Shown: in pieces, positions 42,115 through 54,223 of the stretch
How positions within the stretch are numbered: position 1 is the first letter of the stretch
How the letters are laid out: every line of letters begins with the position of its first letter
Origin: Crambe crambe
Taxonomy: Eukaryota; Porifera; Demospongiae; Poecilosclerida; Crambeidae
Length of the DNA stretch: 64,000 nt
Assembly: GCA_963924555.1 (NCBI GenBank)
Contig: OZ004584.1
Coordinates: 991,001 to 1,055,000 of the forward strand
Direction: 5' to 3'
Notes under the pieces: generated by a model
Database searches by the model: none
What the model was told of the DNA's origin: nothing
What the model saw: the letters and a program-made list of their open reading frames with translations, nothing else
Made by a program: the position numbers and the translations under genes

Positions 42115-42539
42115 GTAATAAAAGAATGCAAAACATTGTGGGGCAAGCCTGAGCTGCGCAAGCTGGTTAAGATACGTGTTAAAGTAGCTAGTTAGCATTA
42201 AATTTTAGCAGCAAGTCAATAGCTATGATCGATCAAAATAATTTGCTAGATTATAATAGTTTTATCACATAATTATAATCTGGACTCCCACATATTAATT
42301 GCCCCCCAGTTCAAATCTTCGGAATATTTGAAATGTGTCCCCTCGACATGCATGCATGCGCAATTTGAATTCACGAGTAGCTGCATCCTACAACTCATGC
42401 TCGGAGATTATGTGTGAAGAAAGCTGTTGCAGAGAATAATAGTACTTGCCACCAGATCATGATGTCTTCTCCTGCAGGTGAGAAAGTAGCTATCATTGAT
42501 ATTTTAGACTTACCAGATGTGCATGCATACTGCAGATTA

Positions 42540-42895
42540 TGATCATGAGCATCAGATTCTTGACCTTAAGCTTTCCATAGAATATAAAGTGAGTGACACA
42601 TATCCAGATGGAGTGACCAAGGATAAGAAGTGTGTTGTTAAGAAAAGACATCACAAGAGGAGAAGCATTTTTAAAGAAGAAGGGAATGTAATTTGTAGTC
42701 ACATACAGGTGTGGCTTTACTGGTTAGTACGTAAAATTGTGAGTCTATGATAATAATAATTTATACGTATAAAACAGACACACAGGAGCAAAGGCACATC
42801 CTTAAATCTTAATTGTCATTCAGATCCTACTTTAGGACATTTTGGTATGACAAAGACATGTTATCGAGTGTCTAAAAGGTTCAACTGGAAAGGTA
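42540..42895 (+). mobile_element. Fossil retroelement integrase fragment
   Basis: A short stretch resembling the N-terminal zinc-binding (HHCC) part of a retroelement integrase and the linker before it, including CHSDPTLGHFGMTKT. No LTRs or other parts were found. It is a broken, old piece, likely brought in during or after the e/f duplication. Confidence 0.55.
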
Positions 42896-43955
42896 TGAGC
42901 CAGCTATTAAGGATTAGGATGAGCATTGTGATATAACGCTAGTGGTCATATCTTGCTATATTTCAACAGAGGTGGAGGAAGATCATTTCAAATGGGGGGG
43001 GGGGGGATGCGGTGAGCATTGAACAGAGGTGGAGGAACCACTGGGGCACAGGGGCCCCAAAATTTTTCACGATAGCAATATGCCCCCCAAAATTTGCTAC
43101 TAATAATAACTATAGCTGCATCTTGCATGCTAGCTTGGTATTGTTGTGATAAGAATGTTTTCTTCACACTTATACACATCGGTCAATTAAGTGCCTATCG
43201 CTGTGGTTAACTATTTACTATAAGATCCTTGTTTGTTTGTTTGTAGGTTTCTCTCTGCATCCGGTGCCCACTATAGGGTGCAACACTCCTTTAAAGGAAG
43301 GCACACCTCTTCAATTTCATCATAGGCAGAAGGACTAAATTTAAAGTGGGGGTTGGGGGGAGGCGAGGGGTGGGGGGCAAAATGATAGACTGTTATGAAA
43401 TCTAGGGGTCAATAGTATTATCCATAATAAAATCTGGGGGGGGGGGGCCCTCTTGAACCCATTATAAAAAGATCGAATTTATGATGTTTTAAAAGGAATT
43501 AATGAATGCTTGAGAAGTTAGGAGGTAATTATTTGCACTGCATGTTATAGTCTATTCAGTAGTTTAGTTCTATATGTAGTTTGTCCCACATTATTGAGAT
43601 CTGACTATAGAATTGAGATAGCTAACTCCTCCCTATTATTAGACATAGAAGACTACTCCAAAGGAAGTTGATTCTAGGGGTAAATGCCATGTGCTATATA
43701 TGAGTCAGAGCCACCAGGCCATTTCTACTCAAATGAATTCAAGGAGTGGATTGACAGTGTTCTTGAAGATTAATTGGGAAGATATAGCTACCACAATCAT
43801 GCATTTGACAAGATTAGTGATTTAAGTATCAGCTAGGGAGCACATCAAAACAAAAATGTTATTACTCAACATATAAAATATGATTTCGAAGTTTAATAAT
43901 TCATATATACATAGATTAAATAGCTATTACTCATTATAGTATATACAAATAAAGA

Positions 43956-44265
<310 letters not shown>

Positions 44266-44896
44266 ACAGTGCAATCAAGATCTCTAATGCTTATGAGTTG
44301 TTGTTGTTACTTATTATCAACATAATAATCATTATAGTCATCAATGATGTACTAACATGGCATGAAAACAAAACCAAAGTTTTGACTATAATTATCGAGA
44401 CAAACAGTCACACATTATCTCCTCTTCCTGTAGCTAGCTACTATCTTTCAGGAACCACCATGACTACTAACAGACCTTTCTCTTTCTCTTCTCTTTCTCT
44501 GCCTGAACTTTCTTCAGAAATGGATGTGGCTTGCTTCCTCTGGTTTTTTCTTGGTAAACCAATTACTGTCTTCTCTGCACTTTTCTTTCCTTATGGCTAC
44601 CCAGATCCTGACTGGACCAAGAACCAGAGGTGATATTAAATAGCCAGTCAATTAATTAGTACAGCTACGTAGCTGCTTAGTGCTAGCTGTAGCTAGTAAA
44701 CCTTGTAACAAGTTTCAGCTAGTCATGTAGATTATTGTTGAGTCCCTCCCTCCCTGATCAAGATCAATTATAGTACAGGGCTTACTGCCCCACCCCAATA
44801 AACAATAATAGTTAGCTACAAACATAATTCCATTCTCATTAATGGGAAAATGGACCATACTGCTAGCTACTACGTAGCTAGGGAAATGCACAATTG

Positions 44897-44956
44897 CAAT
44901 CATGTGGCTAAGGCCACAATGCTTAAAGCATTGTGGCCTTATATAGCCACATATTG
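44897..44956. repeat. Foldback AAGGCCACAATGCTT / AAGCATTGTGGCCTT
   Basis: Exact 15-bp inner arms separated by AA or less, with TGTGGCT/AGCCACA and CAAT/ATTG pairing further out. It looks like a small MITE or foldback remnant. Confidence 0.7.
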
Positions 44957-45420
44957 CAAAGGATGGAACTGGAAGAACCTACAAGATTATATAATAGCAC
45001 CCTCTGATTCTAGCCCCCAAGTGGCTCCCTTCCCTCTCTGCACAGCTGCAGTAAGTTGGGGTTTCAGTGAATCACTGCAAACTAGGTGATTAAACCATGT
45101 ATCTATCTAGATAAAGCCAGCTCATGCAACAACCTGGATACCAAAGAATTTCAGAAATTTGTTCTAGTACTTGGCACTCCAACATCTTTTCCTAGAGAAG
45201 CTATACAAGGAGTCACACACTATCTGTAACTATATCACTTCGTGCCAAGTGATCCGATAGCAAGACCCATTTCTCAGATACCTCTGTTTCCATTCTCATC
45301 ATAATAAATACATAAAAGGTTGCATGGCTATGCATTCTACTCACTTTTTCCTAGTAGCTGGTATCTAGCTAGCTATAACTATATATATCGTTTTTCATAG
45401 TGTATGCAGATTATCAATCG

Positions 45421-48228
45421 ATGGCTATAATGGATACACAATATTCTGTTTTGTTGTTTTCATTTCTCTGTTTGATTGCTATCAAACTGAATGTCGTAGA
45501 ATGCTTTAGTACTGGACCTCCTGCTGCAGCCTGCACCACTCTCAGCCCAAATCCAACTCCTCATGGAGGACCACCACAGACCACACCAGTGCCTTATGAA
45601 GTGAACATTTCTGCTTTAGCCGATCCAAATGGAGGGTATTCATACGAACCTGGAGTGACTTACATGTGTAAGTGCATGGCATACAGCTGTCTTGCCATTA
45701 TAGAGTCTGTACTTTTACTTCCTTGTAGTAAGTGCATCTGGTTCCAATGGCAACAGTATGCTATTTCGAGGAGTTTTTCTTCAAGGTCGCTTAGTTGCTG
45801 ATGATGCAACTCCTGCTGGTACATTTAATGTTTCAGACCCATTAACTTCACTCAGTGTTTGCTCACCTCCAAATGTAAGTAGCTGACCATTACAAGATAT
45901 ATGTTCAATTATAGCTAGCACATACAGTAGCTATAGAAGAAGTATTATTATTATTACTTTAGCACAATAATAATTATCATTGAGTGGAATATTAATACAG
46001 ATTGGAGTGGTGCATAATTCCAATGTCGATAAAACCTCCATTACAACAATGTGGACAGCTCCCCCAGCTGGTTCTGGACCACTTCGCATTGGGTACATTA
46101 TTATGCTGCTATAAAATGTCCAGGGAAGAAATCATTCATATCTGCTTTAAAAAAAAATCACTTCAATGATACAGCTAGCTAGCTAGCTACTAGCTTCATT
46201 ATTGTCCTGCTATCTCATAGTATCCTTCTCCCATAGATTTGCTGTTGTTATGATTCGAACAGTGTACTGGGCTGACCAGCGAACTCCATTGATTGCTGAA
46301 AGAGGTAATTAGTTATACTTATGATGATATACCACATGATGAGGGCTAAGCTAAATCACATAGCTAATGCCAGTAGTATAGAACTTTGATTAGCAGATGA
46401 CTGCTATAGTACCAGGTAGAATCAGTTTGAATATCATACCACTTTTTTTTAATCAGCTAGCTCTCAAGGATGCTTTAAGCAAACTTCTGTCATGCGTTCA
46501 TGGTTGAACTTTAATCAACACCAAATTTCAGCCCCAAGGCTATAGCTAGCTACTAGTAATCAAGAGATAAATATGTAGCAAGCAAAAAAACAAACAAACA
46601 AACAAAAACCCAAAAATTTTATACTATTAAAAGAACTTCCACACAGAATAATATCTAGTCAGTGTATGGTACGTAATGGCACAAGTCACACAATTTGTGG
46701 TATCAGTTTTCTCTTATTTGGTTTCTGTACATTAACAATACCATACCCGATAATGTTACATATTTGAATGAAGCCAGTAACCCTCATCTGCTAATGAATT
46801 TCTGCCATGCATTCTATAAGGGTTGAACCATCTCCACGTTACTAAGCAGTAGCTATACCATGAAGCTAAAGTATGAAGAAGTGAAATGAATGCACCTAAC
46901 TTGATTTCTATACCTGAGATCAGCTATTATAGTACTGTACATGACTCATAGGAGGCAACCAATAATGATGAGGTACTAGAATAATTATTATTTTAGTAAC
47001 ATAATACCCAATTATAGGAACCTGAAAGTAAATAATTATCATTCTTTTTACAGGAATGGTAGCCACCTCTGAACAACCGACTACGCAACTACCAACAACA
47101 CCACCACTACCACCAGTGACACAGCCCCCAGTATCTGGAGGCTTTGGTGGAGATCCACATTTCAGCATCATGCTGCTGACCAATCAAATGCTTTGTTACT
47201 CCGTACAAGGAAAAGACGGCTACATCTTCAACCTGATCAGTAATAAACAGATGCAGATGAATGCTCTATTTGTTGCTGATAGCAAGCGGAAGGAGGTAAC
47301 GTGGATTGGAAACTTGGGGATGGTTATCAAGAATGCCCGTTACAAGAACTCCAACAAGATCACTATCACTTTTGATGCACAGAAGAAGATGATTGAAGTT
47401 GGTAGTGATTTAACACTTCGAGCTGCACGAATCAAGAAGTTGACAATCGAAAAAGGCAAATTGACAATTTCTGAGTCCAGAAGGAAGTTTAATTGCTCAT
47501 GCTTTCCTATTCAAGTCGAATTGATGGACATTGGGCTCAATTTTAGCGTGCATTTTGTGAGGAACAACCATCTTGATATGAAGTGGGATAGTGTCAGAAG
47601 TCAGCCTGAAAACTCACATGGAATAATAGGTATGTAAGCCATGTGATTTTTCCAGCCAAACCAGAGGTCTAAAATTACCAGCTGCATAGTGATAGAATGA
47701 GGAAGAATTATTAGTATACTAAGGTGTCATATTTTAGTATACTAAGGTGTCATATTTTAGTATACTAAGGTGTCATATTTTAGTATACTAAGGTGTCATA
47801 TTTTAGTATACTAAGGTGTCATATTTTAGTATACTAAGGTGTCATATTCTAGTATACTAAGGTGTCATATTTTAGTATACTAAGGTGTCATATTTTAGTA
47901 TACTAAGGTGTCATATTTTAGTATACTAAGGTGTAATAAAAAAAAGTTCGAGCTGCTCTCTATGAATAATTCACATTACTCTCTTTTAGGCCAGTTTCTG
48001 CGTAGAGGTGTGGACATAGATGAGACTCGTCGCCTCCTGCTGCTTCCCAACATGGGTCCTGTTCCCGTCAGCCGCAAGCCGATCTGGCACTTCATGGAGA
48101 GGGAGAAGAAAGAGGACCGACTGTGCTGGGTGGCTGGCAATCCAGGCTATCAGGGCAAGAGACTGATAGAAGGGCACTACATGGATTATGTCGTGGATAA
48201 CTTACTCTTTGACCAATCCAAATACTGA
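45421..48228 (+). CDS. Reeler-ITIH C-terminal domain fusion protein (Reeler f)
   Basis: Six exons: 45421-45667, 45729-45874, 46001-46092, 46237-46304, 47054-47629 and 47990-48228. Phases are 1, 0, 2, 1, 1 and the product is about 455 aa. Exons 1-4 give a signal peptide and Reeler domain almost identical to gene e. Exon 5 starts with a Thr/Pro linker (TTQLPTTPPLPPVTQPP) and continues GGFGGDPHFSIML...LCYSVQGKDGYIFNLI. Exon 6 has HGIIGQFLRR..., a WHF/CW pair and GHYMDYVVDNLLF. This matches the C-terminal domain of inter-alpha-trypsin inhibitor heavy chains (GDPHF, LCFN, GLLGQF, CW, DYIVPD). No VIT or VWA domain precedes it and there is no membrane anchor, so the product should be secreted. In vertebrates ITIH proteins are transferred to hyaluronan; the Asp at the ITIH cleavage/ester site was not checked. 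I know of no described protein with this pairing. Confidence 0.88.
46305..47053 (+). other. Intron 4 of Reeler f
   Basis: A 749-bp intron. It contains a short (AAAC)n run near 46590 and an AT-rich remainder. Homology to gene e stops about 8 bp after exon 4, marking the right edge of the e/f duplication. Confidence 0.6.
47711..47935 (+). repeat. 23-bp minisatellite with TACTAAG core in Reeler f intron 5
   Basis: Ten near-identical tandem copies of a 23-bp unit containing TATACTAAGGTGTCA and TATTTTAG. One unit differs by a single base (ATTCTAG). Each unit carries a TACTAA branch-point-like word and a TTTTAG acceptor-like word. It ends about 50 bp before the true acceptor of exon 6. Confidence 0.95.
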
Positions 48229-48968
48229 AAGAAAACAGTGCTGATAAACGATAAACTTAAAAAGTAGTTGTAATCTCTCTATGATTCCATACAAGTAACT
48301 GTATTGTTTAGCTTGACCAAAATTAATAATAAATGCATCATTGATTGTAATAGCTATAACTTGTAGAGCCAGTTTATTAATTTTATTTTTAAAAAAAAAA
48401 AACATAATGCACAAATAATTGTAGCTACACATACATCCAGCTAGCTCATTATGTAGAAAGATACATAGATACCATTCCAGACACAAAAAGGATCCCTCCC
48501 TCCCCAATCAGGAAGTTATTCCTATATATATACACATAATAATTTGCTAATATGTATAGACATAGGTGCACTGGTATTGTAGCTGGTACTAAGCATACTG
48601 TAGTACACAGCCTCATGCACTGCCTCATGCACCATCGCTCCATCACGTACTGTGAAGTCAATAGTGCTGCTACACATCACATGTATTGTGGTAATAATTA
48701 TGCTATAAATTTTTGTGGTTAGTCTATAATAAATTTTTGTGGTGTTTTTGTTATGGCTAAAAATTTGCACACAGAGGTATATGAATGATGTTGACAATGA
48801 CTGCATGACTGCATCTCACAGCTATAGATACACCACCACAGAATAATCTACTACGTAGCTAAGTGATCAGCCATAGTTAAGCTACTGTAAGGTTCTGAAA
48901 TCTCTACTCTTTGTTCAGAAATCTACGCAGCTACTATAGCTAAGTACATATGGGAGAAGGGGAGAGTC
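48229..48968. other. Intergenic between the Reeler cluster and the coiled-coil receptor array
   Basis: About 740 bp with the 3' UTR of Reeler f (AATAAA at 48328-48333) and the promoter of the next gene. No other exon was recognised. Confidence 0.55.
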
Positions 48969-51900
48969 ATGGATGAAAAAACAAGAAAGAATTTTGAAAT
49001 GAACATCTGGAATCCGACATCTGGTATCAACCTCACTGACAACCAAATATACGAGAGATGTGATGACCTGTTGGAGGAAAACCACTACTGCACTCCTGTG
49101 CCTTCCAGGCAGACGAGCGGAATCATCAATACCATCCCTCATACTCCCATCCCAAGCACTTACAAGTACAGCAGCAACAAGAGAGACATAATGTGTAACA
49201 TCTTTGTCTTGATAAACTTCATTTTGGTGCTGGTCACACTGAGCGGCAGTGTCTATGCTATTATTGAACTCAGGAGGCTAAGTAATGAGGTAAACACGCT
49301 GAGAGATGAAATTGAGACTTTACATGACACACATAGAGAAGACATATTGAGTTTAAACAATAGCATTGTCTTTGAAAGCCAAGAAAGTGAAACTTCCCTG
49401 AAAGATTTGGAAAATAATCTCCAGATAAACATCAGTGAGCTAATGAGATCGACAAGGGAGAATTTCACTTCATTGAGGTGTGACATTCAAAACCAGTTCA
49501 CATCATTGGGTACTAGCATTAATCGGAATCTCTCTCTGATAGCTAACCTGTCCTCCATTGATATCACAGATCTAGCTGAAGAGATACAGCTGAATATTTC
49601 CCAAGTGTCCATTACTCTCAATCAGCTCCAAAATGAAACTCTGACCAATTTCGCTACCCTTAATAGCACTATTGGCTTCGAAACCATGAGCCTCAATAGC
49701 AAGATTGATGATAGTGTTCAGCGTTTGGAAAACATGACAGTGGAAATGATAAATGAACTCAATTCTACCACAAAGCATGGGTTCGGACAGCTTAATTCGC
49801 AACTAATGTCACTAGAAAGTACATTTTCCAATAATGTTACCCAGATAATACGTGTGACGAGTGCTAATAACAAGCAGCTGGTGTCAGATATCCAAGCACT
49901 GGACCAGCAAGTGACTATGAATCTCAACACTTTTGTTAGGAGCATGGCAGAAACGAGTATGGACATTAGGAACAATATTACAGTTCTGCACAATGAAGTG
50001 GAGCGAAATCTTTCTAGTTTTTGGAACAGAACAAACGTGTCAATATTGATGCTTATGGACGAAGTGAACCGAGTGGAGATTGATTTAGCACAAGATGCCC
50101 ACTCCAACATAACTCAACTCGATACCGATCTCCAAATACAACTAACGCAACTGTCTTCGTCTGTGCAAGTCAAATTTGATGATTTAGAAATTGAAACACA
50201 AAATGCAATCTCCAATCTATCTAATGAGACTCATAATGGTTTGAACGCTCTTCGTATTGAAATGTCCCTCAATATCTCAGCATTTCGAGAAAGCACAAGG
50301 GATAACTTCACTTATTATACTAATCGATCGAACCACCGTGTGGATCAGCTTGAAATCTCACTCCAAAGGGAATTGACTGCACTTTCTATTTCAGTCAACC
50401 AAAATTTGTCAGAACTTTCAACTGAGACATACCTCAATGTTTCACGACTAGATAATGAGACAGAAAAGACACTTAGTGAGCTCCGTTCCATCGATAACAT
50501 GACTGAAGAATCACTTAATGTACTCAAAGTTCAAGTGATGGAAAACTTCTCCAACACAGAGAGAGAAATGGACAAAGCTCTAACTAACCTCAGGGCAGCA
50601 ATTGAGGTAAGCTTGGAAGAATTGACAATGAATGACTCGCAAATCTCCAGCCAATTGCTATCTCTTGAAAACAAGATTGATGGTGTAATTACGCAGCAGA
50701 ATATGTCAGAGATCAGCCTTCAATCTCTTACAATTATGGTGAGTAATATAAACACTCAACTGATATCCACTCAACAAGATTTGCTGTCTGTCATGACCCA
50801 ATTGCTAAACTTCAGGACCACAACTCAGAGAACTATCGTTTCCATCAACGTGTCATTGACAAGCATACAGAACACACTAGAAGAATTCATGTCCGAAACA
50901 CATATCAATCTCACACTACTGAGTAGTACAGCGCAAGCTACAGAAGAAGCTGTTGGTGATTTACGAAATGAAGTGAATTCATTAGCATTGACAATGAAAA
51001 GAAACATTGCACTGGTCTATTCTAATATCTCGGAAACAGAGTCAAATCTACTCAATGATATTGCACTAGTCTATTCCAATATCTCAGAAGCAGAGTCCAA
51101 TCTACTCAGTAATCTCAATCGTGTGAATATGACGTTTCATCAAGAAATCCTGAAGGAAATTAGCAGTCAGAACAGAGAAATCCTGTCACTAAGTGAACTC
51201 TTTACTAACAATCTCACTCAGCTTCTTTCCTATGTGAATGATACCACCACAGACATAAGAGCTGAAGTAGCTTCTTTGGCATCTGGTGTTGTTAACCTTA
51301 ACATAACCCTCATTGGTACTGCTGCAAGGCTGAACCAAGTTGAAGTCAACTTGAGAGATGCATTGTACGACACACGAGAAAACCTATCGATGTTCATAGC
51401 CAGCAACATAGAGGCAGTTCAAAGGTCATTGCTTTTATTAACAGAACAGATTGAAGCTAATGAAGTGTCAGTAAGAAATAACTTTACTTCATTGCATTCA
51501 CAGATAGCAGCAAACTTAACAGAATTGGACAACCAGCTATTAAACATGTTGCGAGATTTCGAAAACGAGACACGGTCAGATTTAGTGCAGATTAGAACAG
51601 AAACAAGAAGAAGCATAAACAATTTAAGGCTGGAAACGTTTCAAAATGTATCTCAAGTTGATGATAATGTTCAAAGGGATCTGATGCAACTAAATTCCTC
51701 CATTTCAGTTAAGTTTGATATTGTATTGATCGAGAATCAGAGAAGATTGAACACATTACTGAGCTCTGTGACCCAAAACTTCACAGTTCTTTATGACCAT
51801 GTTGACTTCACAATAAGTACTGGGTTGTCATCCATTTATAGTGACTTGGTAAACAACATTACCAATCAACAGAACAAAACAGATTCAGAAATAAATTCCT

Positions 51901-53017
51901 TGCAGTCAAGTGTGCGTGATCTGAGTCTTCAGTTCAGTGCAGTTCAGGTCAATGTTTCGTCTGTATCTAACGAGGTGGAGCGACTGCACAACTCACTCGA
52001 AGATGTGGCCAATTCCACTGTGGATTTATATAGAGGATGTTTGCGGGACGTGGCTGAGTGCAGTTTCATGCCTAGAGTTGTCTTCAGTGATGGTTGTGCT
52101 ACAGAAGCTCGTCCTGTTAATATCACAGTGAGTGTAGACACTTATAGGTAGTAAGAGGTCGAAAATAATATACACATTAATTTTTTGGCTACTTCTTATA
52201 GATGTTCATATTGGATTCCCATGATTAATTAGTTGCTGGGGCTTGAATTTTGAATGTTCGATGTGGAAATAGTTCAACCATGCATGAAATTGGACCATTT
52301 CATCAAAGCATGCTTAATGTGTAGCCATTTTTAACTGGGATTAACAACTGTATAGCAGTATATTTTTGTGGGATAAATTTTTTTTGTAGATTTCATAATA
52401 CATACATAAAACAAAGGAATTGAGGTGAAAGGTCAGGCTAGGAAGTACAGCTCCACTGAAGCTGATAATAGCTAACTGATAACAGACGGGGTATAGCTAC
52501 TGTGGATATTGGTCATGGTGACAATGAAGTCTTTGGTGCCAGTAGCTAGCTATTGTTGTTCCAGTTGTATTAGCTATTTGCAATTCTATGGATGTTATTT
52601 TAGCCAGTGGTTCAATTTTTGCAAATCATGAAGATTTAGCCCGTAATTATAGTACAATCATTATTCACTCTGCAGGGTTCTATCTACGGGGGGCGGGAGG
52701 GAAGCTTCCCCCCCATTAAATCCTAGATAGAACCCTGCTCTGTACTACATATTGTTACTTGACACAATTTTGCACAGGGCTACTACACACTGGACATGGG
52801 ATGTGACTACTCCGCCACAGCTGGACCAATTCCCCTCTTGGAGTTCAACCGCCTGCGCAAAAACGCCGATAACAGCATGGTGTACTGCCGCTGTGATGTA
52901 GTGGCACTAAATTCAAATGGCTTACACACTGCTGTACATTTTATACACAATAGCTTACCGACTCCAACACTAACCTGTTCACTTTCTATTCTACGTTGCC
53001 CTCTCACACTATCTTAA
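48969..53017 (+). CDS. Large type II membrane glycoprotein, coiled-coil stalk, eight-Cys head (g1)
   Basis: Two exons, 48969-52127 and 52778-53017, join in phase 0 to give 1132 aa. Residues 1-75 are cytoplasmic and 76-98 form the only membrane span (CNIFVLINFILVLVTLSGSVYA) with no signal peptide, so the topology should be type II. Residues 100-1010 are an extended heptad-type coiled coil with over forty N-x-S/T sequons. The C-terminal 120 residues form a head with eight cysteines: CLRDVAEC, one before RPVNIT, one after GYYTLDMG, CRC, and two near the end (TCSLSILRC). The same order is found in the three minus-strand genes. The exon 1/exon 2 joint falls inside the head, right after RPVNIT. No known family was recognised. 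The plan resembles trimeric stalked receptors such as collectin-type scavenger receptors, but the head sequence is different. A role in recognition or adhesion is inference. Confidence 0.82.
52674..52738. mobile_element. MITE with CAGGGTTCTATCTA inverted ends, internally deleted copy
   Basis: CAGGGTTCTATCTA at one end and TAGATAGAACCCTG at the other, about 65 bp, flanked by CTCTG on both sides. The longer relative at 59286-59673 lies at the same place in the duplicated block. The superfamily is unclear; hAT-like ends are possible. Confidence 0.6.
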
Positions 53018-53403
53018 TATCATTGTATTTCTTATAATAATTATTTGAGATACTATTATCAAAGACTGACTTAATTGCTGTAATCAATAACATATTGTCT
53101 ATTCATCTTATACGTAAGACTTGTAACCATAATCATTTTTGTTTATAATTCTGTTTCTATGTAGCTATAGCAGTTTAGATTTCATGTAGCTACGTAGTGC
53201 CCATGCATGCGGCATGAAAAGGTTTGTAGTTAGCTTGTAAATCTGCCCAACCATGCTAGACTAGTAAAAAATAGCAGAGATCTTTTCCCAGATCCTATAC
53301 TTTGTGTGTAATAATATGGTCAGCCATATTATGACAGCATGAATGTAGGCAAAGAGGGTGAAACATCACCAAATTTTATTGTAGCTATTACACTCAAACT
53401 CTG

Positions 53404-53605
53404 AAGTGGCACAAGGTCACAGGTGGGATGGCACATGCAAGGAAGGGAGTGGCACATGCAAGGTCACAGGTGGGAGTGGCACATGCAAGGAAGGGAGTGG
53501 CACGTGTAAAGTCACAGGTGGGAGTGGCACATGCAAGGAAGGGAGTGGCACATACAAGGTCACAGGTGGGAGTGGCACATGCAAGGAAGGGAGTGGCACA
53601 GCAAG
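53404..53605 (+). repeat. 48-bp minisatellite (GGCACATGCAAGG family)
   Basis: Alternating half-units GGAAGGGAGTGGCACATGCA and AGGTCACAGGTGGGAGTGGC repeat about four times. The homologous place in the second copy (60318-60430) has only about two units, so the array has changed since the duplication. Open frames here are repeat artefacts. Confidence 0.85.
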
Positions 53606-54223
53606 GTCACTGGTAGGAAATCACAGTTAGTGTCATGCACTGAGTTATCCAATGTGTGTCATTGAAAATGCAAGCCAAAAGTGCTCCAAAAGATATCTTT
53701 GAAGTGATCCATGCAAAGTCAATAAGGAAATCACAACTAGTGAGTTATCTATAATGTGCTCTGTAAAAATGAAAGTGTGTGTACTGCACACTAAATTACA
53801 CATACTAAAAGCCAAACAGTGCGTGTGTATTGAACACTTCCATTTTTACAGTGTGTGCATGACCTTGAAAGTGCAAGAGACCATAATTATTATATGGTGT
53901 AATAGTATATACTATGCATACAGATGTAAATGATTGCATGCTAAGGCTGTAGTAACCACATTTATATCTCCTGCCCATACATGTTATAGCTACTACTACA
54001 TATAGAGCAGAAACACAAAGAAAGACTTGTAATCTATACAACAAATAGTATTCTTGTGGTTTCCTGTACTTGCTGGCATTGTCACAATAAAAATGCTTTT
54101 ATCATCATTTAATACAAAAATTAATGAAGAGTATGACAAAAATTACTTTTGATCCACACTTAAAGTTCCGCTATACTACTGCATATTTTACAGCTATCAT
54201 TAGTAATGTTGTTTCAAGAGTAC

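Larger units (their letters stand above)
52628..54025. repeat. Segmental duplication copy A (head exon of g1 and downstream)
   Basis: From TGAAGATTTAGCCCG to the AGAGCAGAAACACAAAG word, this block is repeated at 59241-60890. It includes exon 2 of g1, the 48-bp minisatellite and a MITE-like insert. The two copies differ by small indels and scattered substitutions. Confidence 0.85.

Noticed and set aside
53406-53630. GSGTCKxxGGSGTCKE-type repetitive frame
   Set aside because: Translation of the 48-bp minisatellite; the array is not conserved in length between the two duplicated copies and has no splice context.
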